Source: Apostichopus japonicus (lineage: Eukaryota > Echinodermata > Holothuroidea > Aspidochirotida > Stichopodidae). From it: a DNA stretch of 64,000 bases. Positions within the stretch are counted from its first letter, which is position 1, and the number at the start of each line of letters is the position of its first letter. Below the pieces are notes generated by a model, which was not told where the DNA came from, ran no database searches, and was given only the letters and a program-made list of their open reading frames with translations. The stretch is from positions 22,964,577 to 23,028,576 of the forward strand of contig NC_092582.1 in the NCBI RefSeq assembly GCF_037975245.1, read 5' to 3'. Position numbers and translations under genes: made by a program. This document shows, in pieces, positions 47,022 to 59,817 of this stretch.

Positions 47022-49754
47022 GTAAGTGAATCCTGAATATCTTTATTCTGACCTTTTTCTTTGAACATTTATGTTGAAAACCGATCAAATTCGGTTTTCT
47101 TAATCCTTAATTTCATACGCACAGATGTTGAAATGCAAGCACGGTTGTTTATGAAAGATAACGAACAATAAAGAACTTGTATATTTTATTTTTTGATATT
47201 AAATCGATTACCAGTTGCACATTTTATTTCTCTCTTGCTGTGAATTTTGCAGAATGGAAAGTTTTTGATATCTGTTATTATTTTCATATAATTATATTTT
47301 AATAGTTAATATAAAATATATAATATAACTACTTTTTTCCTCAAAGAAGAAGATGTAACGCTTGTGTTGTCTTTCTTCAAAGTACCAAAGTTCTATTCTC
47401 ATAGGAATTGTTTATTTTCTACATAGATGAACAGTTTGTGAAATTCATATTTCCTTCATGGTTTCATTTTCTTACATCTTGACAAATTGTCCAATTGTCG
47501 AGTTGCTGAGTTACACGTCACTTTGTCAATACGACAAAAATATTGATATTGAAACAAATGTTTTTTTTTATCGAATGTGGATAATAATCTCAAATTCTAA
47601 GATAAAGTAATTCAATATTCTGATTTAAGCCAAATTTCACAAAAAGAATTAAAAAGGTAAATTTTTCTTTAACTTTTCGATTTAGTTTTCTCATAGTCAT
47701 TTTAATTTTAATTATTGCATAATTTCTGGTCGACCAAAGTTTGAAATCTAAGGTTTCATCAAGTTACTCACTTGTTACAGAATTTTTCTTAATAATTGAA
47801 AATGACCTTTGGGTGTCTTGGTTTTTGCAATAGTTTTAATGTTTGGTAATATTTTCAGAATTTGAAAAGGAACACTAACAGCTTGTTTAAATAAAGTAAA
47901 AATATTTAGTACAATCTTTTCATTCATAACGATTCACGCTTGGTGATTGTATACAGCGCTCAATGCGGCATTCCTTCTTTGATGTTATTAATGCAAGCAA
48001 TAGAAGAACAAAAGCTATTACGTGTTAGAGATATTTTAAACAAGATATTTACTTGTACAAAGTTATATTGATATATGAATATTTAAGACATAATAATATC
48101 CGCAAACACATCTTCAAATAGCTCAGAAACAGACGAATGTAGATTATAGTTTGTTTGTGAAATTTTCAAACAGAATATTCACTTTTATAATCACAGAGTA
48201 AAATTAATTTCAATATTTAAAACATTATAATAATATAATACTGTTTTCTGAATATTTCATAAAAAAATAGGTCCAACTATAAAAAAAACAGCGCAAGTTT
48301 TTCTGAGCGTATCTTTCTTACCCACGTAAAAAAAATTATCGAAAAGGTTTAAATATGTTAATCGAAAGCTCTTGTGGAAGATATCTGTGGGCATGTCTAG
48401 GCCTCACAACTGGTGACATGAGACGATAGAAATTCCTGTCACCAGTTGTCGAACAATAGAGAACAATAGTTATCGGTTTGTCCAGACAAAGGGCTATAGA
48501 ATACAGGTAAATGTCATCGGTTGTAGCTAATATAATATAAAACAAGTTTGTGAGCGTGTGTGTGTCAATGTTCGTATTTTCGTTAACTTTTATCTTAAAA
48601 TAAATGAAAATTGACATATACAATGAGTTAGGCTTTCTTGTTAACGCTTTATTCTAATATACCGAGAGAGAGATGATTGCAATGGACGTAGACTAAGAAT
48701 GGGGAGGGGGGGGAGGGGGGAAGGGGAACAGTCTAGTCTCGTTTATATTCCTTCCACGGCCCGGCTTCTCCTTTAATCCCCCTTTTATGGTGGGGGGAGG
48801 GGTTATATCTTCGTTATTGGTTTGGTCTTTGTTGTATTCCGTTCACGGGGAAAAAGCCAAAACATCGACGTTTTGAAAAAGGAATTGTTAATAATTAGAA
48901 TAAGTACAATAATTACATTCTTGTTTAATGCGATACACTGGAATGTGTACCCGATATAAACGTTATTTTACATAGGAAGCGCAAAATATGTATCTGTTGT
49001 ATAAAGTTACCAGAATATAAGACCAAAACAAAAGCATTTCTCGAAGAATAATGAAATCTTAAAAGTAATTCGAATGTTCATGGATTCACGTGCTAAAATA
49101 TAATATCGTTAATCCTTGTGCAAGAGCTTTCGGGTCAAAGGTGCAATCTATATATATATAAAATAGGGTTTCATAAATAGTAACAGTACTAGTATGATAA
49201 GGGTAAAGAAGGACTTTGCGGTGAAGATTTTTACCCCCCCCCCACCTTTTGTTTGTTTTTAATCTTACCAGGGTATACTGTTTCATTCGCTATAGAGGAC
49301 GAAAATAGAAATAAAATACAGATAAAAAGATAAAGTAAATTAGTCTTTCATACATAAATGATAATGGATTCCAGGATAAAAAAGATAAAGAAATATATTT
49401 GCGGGTTACAGGTTTTGCTATCTTACGAGGGTGATATTGACCATACATATGCATAGGCCAATTATAGATTGCTAAACAATCGTAAGTTGTAATGATTTTT
49501 CGCTGACATGCACGAACGTGATGATATGCTTCTGTGTAGACAGTGGACTTTGTACATTAAACGAACAGATCGGATAAGTAGCATCTCCCTGCATGGTTAC
49601 ACGTAAGCGTTAATTCGCGCATTTATATATAATGCATGGTTCAGATGTTACCTACGTGACAGCGTTTTTGATGTTTACTTGAATATGCGTGGAGAGCCTT
49701 CCGGGGTTCTTTTTTAACATATATCGTTTATATATGAATATACAAAATGGCGTA

Positions 49755-49935
49755 TAATGGCGTAGAAATGTCTACCGTATGCTACAACTATGAATATGCA
49801 TAATTACGTATGCCTAAACTGACGAATCACAGCCAGGAATGTCTACCGTATGCTACAGCTATTAATATGCATAATTACGTATACCGAAACCGACGAATCA
49901 CAGTCATTAATGTCTTCCGTATGCGACAGCTCTCG
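49755..49935. repeat. Minisatellite, ~70 bp unit, about three copies
   Basis: Counterpart of 39380-39715 with fewer units ('cgaatcacag(c/t)ca', 'gtctaccgtatgctac', 'atatgcataattacgtat'). Confidence 0.8.
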
Positions 49936-50380
49936 GTATTGTGTACAACTTGAGACACTCCCTGGTCACCATTCACAAAGCTACCTCCTAAATATTTTAA
50001 TCTAATAATTTTCGGAACGATGGAAAGAGCGCACTGACGTTTCTTAATCCAATTTCACAGATCAAATTCCTAATAAGCAAATATTTGAAACTGTGTTGGT
50101 TACCCTTGCTGAAAGTAACTTTCATGTATTGGGATTGAAATTCAGATGGTCATTACAAGCTACAGGCTTGAAATTGTAAAAGAAGGAAAATTAATTAACA
50201 ATTCAATAATGCAAACAAAAAACAGACCTTGTATCTATCAGAAGTGTTTTATCGTTCACTTTATCAGGTTTGTATAAACAATGACAAGGAGTTGGTGTCG
50301 CTGTTGTAGTATACTGGCATGAGGTGAGACTTTCATGGTGTTTATCAAAGGGTAAATAAGGGTATATTATTCCACCCAGG

Positions 50381-50516
<136 letters not shown>

Positions 50517-50645
50517 CGTTGAGCGATCATCAGACAACTCAACGCGTGAAACTCTGAGTTACAACTACTAGTGTTCCACTAGTCTCAACATATATTCCGC
50601 TCTGTCCCACGGACATAGAGCACTCTGCACCAAGATAGACAAGAT

Positions 50646-50679
<34 letters not shown>

Positions 50680-50681
<2 letters not shown>

Positions 50682-50770
50682 ATGAAAATCGTAATGAGTT
50701 GGAAAATCAAGAACGGTGAAAAAACTTCCAGCCTCCACCGGGATTCGAACCCGGGCCTCCCGCTTATATA
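50680..50770 (-). mobile_element. tRNA-headed SINE, partial, reverse
   Basis: On the minus strand, B box GGTTCGAATCC (50741-50751) and then 'ggaggctggaagtttttt' and 'gattttccaactca', matching the SINE at 43650-43800. The A-box side is lost in a TA-rich tract. Confidence 0.7.
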
Positions 50771-50946
50771 TTTATATATATGTATTATATGGGTGTATGT
50801 ATGTATGCGTGCGTGCGTGAATGTATGTATATATTCGTGTATGTAAGTATATATGTAGGTATGTACGTACGTATTATGTCTAACTTTTGTACATATTTTG
50901 TGTCATAATGAACATTGACACCCGGCTTCACTTTTCTGTTTGACAG

Positions 50947-53786
50947 ATGGCACCAAACACAGGATCATCTCAAGTTGCCAATGGACACGTTGAAAAGATC
51001 CAAGGCAAAGACAAAACTACAACGAGAACAGAAAATACGATAGAAATTGTTTGGTTTAACGTTATAGTCCATACGGTACTACACATTATGTGTATCTATG
51101 GCATTCTGTCCGTATCGTGGAATTGTCAGTGGTATACGCTCCTATTTGGTAAGTCAGACGTCAATAATCTGCCATTACAGTTGCCAATATTTTGTTATTT
51201 AATCCAAACATTTTGTCCCTGGTTGCGGCCGGCTTAAATAAATTGTCAATCAAGAAAAGTCATCATTTTCAAAAACATTTTCTGTATAGTTTATAATTTG
51301 TACCTTTCGATGCCATATGAACCAAACGTTTGTTTACGACTAAATAAAGCATAATATGTTTAGCTCAATCCTCCATGTGACGTAAATCATTCAGCTGTTT
51401 ACAGATACATGCATGAAAGTTACCCAAGCTTGCTAAATGTATCTGTGTTTTCATTAATAATTTGTTATAAAACATGTTACCAGAATACATGGTTTACAGC
51501 TAGTTATGTTGCAAACACAGCCAAAAATTTTCTAACATATGTCATCATCTTAAAGCTCGTGACTTATATCAGACAAAATATTAAAATTAATATTAATATT
51601 AAAATTAAGTTATGATCGTACGAGTAATTTATCCTTAATTGGTTTCCTTTTTTTTTTACAGCTTTCGCATTAGGTTGGCTTTCCAATCTCGGTATCACAG
51701 CTGGAGCTCATCGTCTGTGGAGTCATAAGTCTTATTCGGCCAAGTTACCACTCAGAATATTTCTAGCTATGATTTCTTGCCTGTCCTGTCAGGTACAACA
51801 CAACGATAGTATTATCAAGCTATATACTTAACCATAAAGTAAAAGGGACATTTGTAATAACAATATCGACGACGATGATGACACGAACGTAGGCGTTGAC
51901 TACGACGATGATAATGATGACGACGATGTCGATGATGACGACGACGACGATGATGATGACATTGACGATGACGATCACGACGATAGCGACGATGTCGATG
52001 ACAACGACGATGACGTTGACGATGATAACGATATCGACGATGTTGATGATGATGACGACGACCGCAATGATGACGTTGACGATGACGACCTGACGACGAT
52101 AGCGACGATGATTGAGATGACGACGATGACGAAGAAGACGATGACGAAGATGACGTTGACGATCACGACGTTGTCGATGATGACGACGACGACGACGATG
52201 ACGTTGACGATGACAATGACGATGACAATGGCGATAGCGACGATGATTGAGATGACGACGATGATTCAGATGACGATGACGATGATTTAAATGACGATGA
52301 CGACGACGATGATTATGACAAAATACGGTGACGGTGACGACAATGAAGATGATGTGATAGCTTATGATAGCTATGTTAACTTATGTGACTTTTTGTGGCG
52401 GCTTGCTTTAAGCAAAGCCGATCACACAACGTTGTGATATATCCAGGGTGTCCCATTACCAACTTTGAAAGGGGGTTTTTACTTTGTAATGATTTGAATG
52501 TCATATATGACCACAAAGAGACATTTTTCAAACTGGTAAATTGGTTTAAAATATAGGTTAATATAGAACTACTTCCCATTAAGATTGATTTCATCCATAA
52601 AAAGTTAGCACAACTCGTGGATGGAGCATTAAACCAACCCTATAGTGACAAAAGAATACTCAAAAGATAATTGTAGTTTTTTACTTTATCAATAGTTGTG
52701 CTGGAAGAAAACCCGAGTGAAAATATCACATATCATACCCTCGCTTTACCTTGCCTCCACAGAACTCCATCTACATCTGGTGTCGGGATCATCGCGTCCA
52801 CCATAAGTTTACAGAGACTGACGGCGACCCACATAATGCTAAGAGGGGTTTTTTTTTCTCTCACGTGGGTTGGCTGTTGGTAAAGAAACATTCGGACGTT
52901 ATCAATAACGGAGCCAAGCTTGACTTCAGTGATTTAATGAATGACCCAGTTGTCTACTATCAACATAAGTAAGTAGATGATCACTAGATTTCTTTGAAAT
53001 CAGCCAACTCATGCTAATACCAGTCTATACTGTCCTTAAATATTATGCTTCAAAGCATTCGTTCTGACAGTACAAACAGTTCGAAAACCTATTCATAGAA
53101 ACATGATATTCATACTGCTCAAACTTTCACTACTAGTGCTTTGAAGTGGGACATGAAAGTGCAGAATAATTTTTCTTTCCTCGCAGTTGCGTTCTTTAAA
53201 ATGTTTAACGATATGAATATTCATTAAGCACCGTATCGTTACAGCCTATGTTTAATTGTAAGAGTTTATGGCCGGAAACGCATTACGTCATAAAGTTTTG
53301 CTTTTATGGTATTCATTTTCTCTGTTTTTTCCCCTTAGATTCTATTACCCGCTCATTTTGATGATAAGCTTCGTCCTGCCGACAGTGGTTCCATATTTCT
53401 TATGGAACGAATCCCTGTGGAATGCTTACTTTGTTGCCGCGGTGATGCGATTGGTCTTAACTCTGAACATCGGGTGGTGTGTCAACAGCGTCGCTCATAT
53501 GTGGGGTAACCATCCGTATGACGAAACTATCGAACCAGCCGAAAACATCGCGGTTTCCTTCTTCGCTCTCGGAGAAGGATGGCACAATTATCATCACGCC
53601 TTCCCATTCGACTACCGTGCATCTGAACTTCCCTGGAAATTAAATCCGACGACACAATTTATCGATCTCATGCATCTGATTGGTCAAGCCTACGGTTTGA
53701 AATATATGAGCAAAGAAGCGATTCGCTCACGAGCCACGAAATATGGAGACGGTTCCATTTATCCAAGGGGTGACAAAACAAACTGA
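50947..53786 (+). CDS. SCD: Acyl-CoA delta-9 desaturase, gene 4
   Basis: Coding exons 50947-51148, 51662-51792, 52763-52968 and 53339-53786; 987 nt, 328 aa. As in gene 3, ATG follows the acceptor (tttgacag) directly. Histidine boxes HRLWSH, HRVHH and HNYHH and the NSVAH ligand motif are intact, as are WCRDH and VKKHS. Two notable changes from gene 3: NIGWC replaces NITWC, where Thr helps bend the acyl tunnel in mammalian SCD1, and HNYHHAF replaces HNYHHVF. Exon 4 is roughly 93% identical to gene 3 at DNA level over the part I compared. It is open throughout, so likely functional, perhaps with altered substrate or position specificity. Confidence 0.95.
51870..52330. repeat. (GAY)n trinucleotide-rich repeat in intron 2 of gene 4
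   Basis: Irregular GAC/GAT units for ~460 bp, about 150 bp longer than in gene 3. Confidence 0.9.
53001..53195 (+). mobile_element. CCAGTTGGGACAA-type MITE in intron 3 of gene 4
   Basis: Orthologous to 42481-42675 in gene 3; the outer ends are more eroded here ('cagccaactc' only). Confidence 0.65.
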
Positions 53787-53829
53787 ACATTGTCATTATC
53801 GGTTTACATGTAGGATATTATTTACATAT

Positions 53830-54125
53830 AAATATAAGCATGATGATGATGTCCTGGATTGGAATATATGAATAAGCAAGGAACATGGTTCAATCAAGGA
53901 CCACTAGGTCCAGAAACGATTCCATTTATCCAAGGGAGGGCAAAAGGTACTAAAGTTTGTGAACTAATTAATTGGTTTGCATGTAGGAAATTGTCTACAT
54001 ACATATAAACATGATTTTGTCCTGGATTGGAATATATGAATAAGGAAGGAACTTGGTTCAGTCAAGGACCACTAGGTCCAGAAACGATTCCAATTATCCA
54101 AGGGAGGGCAAAAGTAACTGAACAA
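53830..54125 (+). repeat. Tandem copies of the gene 4 3' end
   Basis: 'gattcca(t/a)ttatccaaggg' from the last codons recurs at about 53920 and 54088, i.e. every ~167 bp after the genuine one at about 53753, followed each time by UTR-like 'ggtttgcatgtagga' sequence. The copies do not keep the reading frame. A single degenerate copy follows gene 3 near 43820-43885. Confidence 0.75.
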
Positions 54126-54183
54126 CTGTTATATCAGGGTGTAACGTATAAATGAATATGTATATTTATATTTAATTACCTCG

Positions 54184-54386
54184 CCAGTTGGGACAATTTC
54201 TTAATGCTAATACCTCTCTAAACTGTACTCCAATATCATGCTCTCAAAGCACTGGTATTGTCAGTGCAAACAGTTCCTAACCTTGATCTGATAGAAACAT
54301 GATATTCATACTGCTCGTACTGACAATACCAGTGCTCTGAAGCGGGACATAACACTACAGTATAGACAAAAAATTGTCCCAACTGG
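54184..54386 (+). mobile_element. CCAGTTGGGACAA MITE, best-preserved copy
   Basis: Perfect 16 bp inverted ends: CCAGTTGGGACAATTT (54184-54199) and AAATTGTCCCAACTGG (54371-54386). The interior is itself largely self-complementary ('ctggtattgtcagtgca' facing 'tgacaataccagtgct'). No convincing target duplication. Confidence 0.85.
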
Positions 54387-55409
54387 GTGAATAACCTAAG
54401 CGGTATATGCTTAATTTCGTAACTTTATATACAGATTTATTACATTCACACAAAGCTCTCGATCTTACCTGTCGTTGGATTCATTCTTTTGGTCTTGGTT
54501 TAATCGGAAATCTAGGACTACACCCTATATGCTCCTCCAACCCTTCCTTGTCCCTCGATCATACCTCGTCTCTCGCGCCCCTCCCGACCCCTCCCTTCGC
54601 CATTATAGCTGAGTCATATATATTTGCAGCATTAATATAATCCTCAAGTTGCCATAGTAACACTACCAATACTGATTACAAACATGGAACTCCTGTCCAC
54701 GTCCATTCTTTTGATTAAATGAAATTCAATTGCATACGCGGAAGTCAAAATAAAGTTAAATATATAATTATTTTTTTTAGGCTCTTGTATTTTAACCCAA
54801 GTGCAAGGAAAATGACAATTATTCAGAAAGAATTGTTCAATAAGTGTGCGAGATCACTGGTGGGCATTATTGGCATCCGTTATTTTATAGTAGGCGTAAC
54901 ATTTTGGGAATTTCACATCAAGTCAATGACTTTTTATTCTTCTAAACTTCTGCCGTAGTGAGAACAGCAACTTTCACAGTAGCTTATATACAAGTTTGCG
55001 ACCTTTGACTCTGACTGGTGTAGAGATAATGATGTCAATTTTCCGTACGTTTTGAATGTTAGGCTCAGGTGTAAACACAATGTAAATTGATAGCATTAGG
55101 TTCACAACTGGTCCCTTTGCCCGTTTAAAAAATTGAGCGATCGGATCTGGTTAGTCTGAAATTCGACCGGTATTTGTACGGTGTCTCTTTCGCACCATAT
55201 TAAATTATAAATAGTTTCAGGTGTTACTGTTATATCGCAGGCGTCACGTGACCACATTTTTGTTGTAAGTCGAGTAACTCTGTTGCTAACACGGGATCAG
55301 TTTGCTCACATTTGCTGCAATATTTTAGTCTTTGTGACCTGGTGCCCTCCCTGGATGTGAGAGGGTTCTTAATACGGATATTTCACTAAATTCCCACGAT
55401 CTAATGATT

Positions 55410-57375
55410 GATATGTTATTAAAATATTGGATCATTTAATTTTTATTTTTATAAGTTACCTCACATGTCTTCTTTTTATTTTATTTTATTTTATTTTATT
55501 TCATTCAAATCTATTTTCCATTTGCGAATCCAATTTTTTATCCGTTAATATCAGGCAGAGTCAAAAAAAAAAAAAATCCCAGACCGTGACAGAAAAATGG
55601 ATGGAGTAGGAACTGGTAAATAAGAAAGCAAAGGACACCCCATCCCGCCCAATCCGCCCGCCCGCCCACCCACCATCCGCACTATATAGCTTAAGTGAAC
55701 TATACCGACTGGTTAGCCTATAGTGGTTAGAGCATCCGCTTATCAGCCGGAAGGTTCGGGGTTAGACTCCGGGCCGAGTCATACCAAAGACTTTAAACAT
55801 GGGACCTACTGCTATCTTGCTTGGTGCTCAGCATATAAGTATGGAGTGGGGGAATATGTGTGTCTGATCGGTAAATACGATTTAGCGCCCTTTGTGGCAG
55901 CTCATCGTGTATAGTCCACAGTAACTTGAGAACGGTTATGGAATGATAATAGACGGTTGGTTATAGCGAGGCACTGCGCCATGAGCATCTTCGGACGGAT
56001 ATCGTCGCAATACCAAGTGTACACATTATTATCATTATATAGAATAATAAGAGGGGATAAAAGACAGGAAACGTTAGAAATACTTTAGAAAACAAAAGAG
56101 CTTTGTAACAAGTTTTGTTTAAAGTTAGCAATGGAATGTACAGACTCGAGCCGGTTACTCAAAGGGGTTCCAGATCTAATAGGACATATGAAACAGAATT
56201 ACAATGCTTAGAGGATTTCGAACGATCTACAGGAATGCTGCTGAGAGAGTTGCTGATATCTATAGTGTTGCTGTTGTTGTGCAAGGAATAACGATGAAAA
56301 AAAAGCACAACACGTGTGAAACACTTAGAGCCTAATTACAAAATTGGAAACTAAAGGCAGCAGTTCGTGTCATCAAATTGAGGGTGTGGAATTTAACGAA
56401 ACAGGATCACTGTGAGCTCAGTTTGTGATGTATACGCACTGGATTATTTTGAAGAACACTGTGAAGTTTCTGCAGTCGCGAAGGATAGTTGTCGGCCCAG
56501 ACAGACTTACAGAAAGTATAAGGTAGGATAATGGTATTATTTATATATGGAGAATTGTTCTCTTGTTTGGGGGGGGGGGGGGGGTTGGTGAAATGTCAGC
56601 CTGTTGAGATACCGACTCTTTTAGAATCTTTGCTGCACACATAATCAATGCTGTTAAGTTAAATTATTACAATTGCAAACACTAAGCAATATGGAATATT
56701 TATGTTATGGTTGTTGTAGATATTAAGTCACTTTGAAGCTTGATGGGATGGACATGTTGCGAGTATATGGAACATCTATTTTTGACATTTAGTGAAAGTT
56801 TGTCAGCCTCAAACCGCATTAAAACATGTATGTGAATCATTTTGAAATTTCACTTTAAAGCAGCATTTTGCGTTTGTCGCCGTTTTCCACTTTTTTGACA
56901 AGTCGATTGGCTGACTAGCATTAAGTGACGTCAGAGAAGTGTACGTCACATTGTGTTGCTGTTTTGTATTCTGTCAGAATTATATATGGATTTCACCTTC
57001 GTTAATTCATGGAGCCATGACATCCTTCAGCGTTAAGCTGTATTTATAAATAGCGCCCTTAATTATTATAGGCAACATCGTAAGCGCATGTATGTTGATC
57101 CAGGGAGTTGTTATGGAACAACTCTCTGGTTGATCCGACAACTTTATAACGTTCCAGTTTTTCTTTCTGAGAAGGTGTAGAGGAGTTGGGTGGAGGTAGG
57201 TTGGAGAAGGGGTCAGACCTTAGACAATATATAACAATGTTCTATCTGCTGTTATCTTACCTCAGCCTTAGCCAGAAGTGCAAGAATCCAAAGCCAGCAA
57301 ATTAGATGTAATTAATTTCCTAATATGTAATTAAGAGTATAGTAGCCATTTACAAACAAGAAATGTTTGCAGTTA
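55410..57375. other. ~2 kb insertion specific to copy B
   Basis: Copy A is continuous across this point (about 45242-45252). The insert has a (TTTTA)n tract, a tRNA-like sequence, a poly-G run near 56568 and a block (56880-57165) repeated directly at 59385-59705. No ORF of note. Confidence 0.6.
55707..55780 (+). mobile_element. tRNA-like SINE head
   Basis: 74 nt with A-box-like TTAGCCTATAGTGGTTAGAGC and a B-box-like GGGTTAGACTCC that lacks the invariant TTC. Terminal gactgg/ccgagtc pair imperfectly. Best read as a decayed tRNA-derived SINE, not a tRNA gene. Confidence 0.5.
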
Positions 57376-58021
57376 TTTTAAAACTGCTTAACTTTGTTGC
57401 AATTGATCATAGTCAAGCTTAAAACATCTCATAGATTTTCAAATAGAGGTTAAAATGTAACGAATAGATTGAATATGTTTCATCAAAATTGAGACACTAT
57501 GCATTTTGTTCACATTAGCAGGTCTTTTTAGTTTTATGTCAGTAGAAATGATGGAGCTTCTCGACCCCATCCTCAAGTCATATCCCCGGCCACTCCAGCC
57601 CACTCATCCCACTCAGCCCACTCAGCCCACTGGTCCACTAAGCGCACTCACCCTATCAATAGTTCGACAGCTGAATTGCTCTTGAATTTATACCTCACTG
57701 CAGGGAACTAACATCCAATATATTTATATTCAGAAAGAATATTGAAACAGTGTTCGCATTTACTAAAAGGTATATAAGCATCCGTTGGTTTTTAATTCGC
57801 ATAACAATTTTGGGAATTTCATCTTCAATAAGAAACGTAATTCTTCTAAAACTTTTGTCAAAGTTAGTACAATATAACAATGGTTTGGATACAATTTTGC
57901 GACCTCTGACACTGACTGGTGAAGAAATGAGGATGTCAATTTCACATATATTTTGCATGTTAGGCTTAATTCCAACTCCAATGTAAATTTATAACATTAG
58001 GTTCACAAGCAGTCCCTTCGG

Positions 58022-58888
58022 CAAAGTGAGGTAGGTAACTTCGAATGACTTTGGTAGGCTCATGAAGGATCAAACACCCTAATAACCATATATCACAGGA
58101 AAGTTTATGCAACATAGATTTTATTTATTGTATAGAATTGGTCATGGTTGCCACGGTAACGGTACCCACGGCTGTGATTGGTTAATCTATTCATTGCAAC
58201 TCTCCCGTTAAGGGAAATCACAGGACATTGACATATTTTACAGGAGTTCGTTTCCCGAAGACTTAAAAAACAATGGGGGCACTTTGGTAACTGTTGCTAT
58301 GGCAACGAGTTATGGTGGTTGCAATTACAAATGATGCTTAATAGATGAAAACGTAATCATATCAACAAAATCTGTCATTGCTTGAAAGATAATATCATTA
58401 AGAAGAAGCATGCCAAATTTCGGGTTGATAGCTCTTATAGTTTTTGAGTTATAAGGATTTTAAGAAATACATTATGCAAAATAGCTTATTTCCATAAAAA
58501 CAAAGGAAAACAAGAACACATTTTAAGAACCGAATCTTCAATGGAGAAACTTCAAATGTAGAGATACTGACAAACATTTTAATCATTTTTTGCAAGATTA
58601 TTCTGCAACCAACTGCTCAAGAACTTCTCTAAGTAAATAAAGAGTTTCAAAACTTCTTTGATTAATAATCACATTGTTAATAGGAGTTACAAATTAACAG
58701 AAAAACCTGACACACTAATTACAAGAAATGTCACACTGAAAAATCGTAATCACTTTGGGAGTATCAGTTACGTTCTCATGTAAAAGTATATACATTCTGT
58801 ATAGAGGTATCAACTTGCAATCTGGTTTATTAGAACATTTTGATACTACAAAAAACCCCAAATAATTGTTAATTAGGCTTTATTAGGC
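58022..58888. other. ~865 bp insertion specific to copy B, with two X-box-like sites
   Basis: Absent from copy A at the matching point (about 45900). Contains GTTGCCACGGTAAC (58147-58160) and GTTGCTATGGCAAC (58293-58306), both of the RFX X-box form. No ORF; the ends were not resolved. Confidence 0.55.
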
Positions 58889-59065
58889 TTCCGTGGGTGG
58901 AGGTGTACGGTGTACCGGTGTTTGTACGGTGTCTCTAATGCATCATAATTTTATTTATAGTTTAAACCATGATTGAAAAACAGTATGATTGGTTAAATGT
59001 TTCTTGTGGTTACTGTTATTTCGCAGTCATCACGTGACCACATTCCTGTTGTAAGGATCACTATT

Positions 59066-59777
59066 GGTTACACAGGATTAGTTTGTCAATATTTACCAGC
59101 ATGTTTCAGTTTTCGCGACCAGGTGTCTTCCCTGAATGGGTGAAGAAGGTTCTCAGAAAGGACATTTCACTAAACATGTAAGATGTAATTCAACCAGTGG
59201 CCATTTTAAGTTTATCCACTGGTGTATTTTAAGTTGTCTTCAGCCATTATTTTCTTGTTTTATCAAGTTTTGTCATGTTTGTTTCCATGCATCCAATTTG
59301 GTCTCCGATAATATCAAGCAATTAATGCCCATGTTCATGTCAAGCTCTCTTTTCATGAATGTGGACCACTTTGTTATTACTTAAAGGCGATTGGTCGACC
59401 TGCATAACGTGACGTCAGAGAAGTGTAAGAAACGTTGTGTTGTTGTTTTACGTTGTATTCTGTCAGAATTATGTATGGATTTTATCTTCGTTAATTCATG
59501 GGCTCATGGCATCATCCATCTGCGTTGATTCATAGATATATCATAATTTATCTATGGCGGTATCATAGCAGTATATAGGCTATATTGATAAATAGCGCCA
59601 TCTTCATTTATGAGGGATATTGTCTGTTTATGTATGTTGATCCGACAACTGCAACGATCCGGTATTTCTTTCTGAGGAGGATGAGGACGTAGGGTCGGAC
59701 CCTGAACAATACATAAGATGTTTTATGCAACCGTGGTAAAAAGAAAAACGTTATTTTTAGGGAGTATTTTCACAACA

Positions 59778-59817
<40 letters not shown>

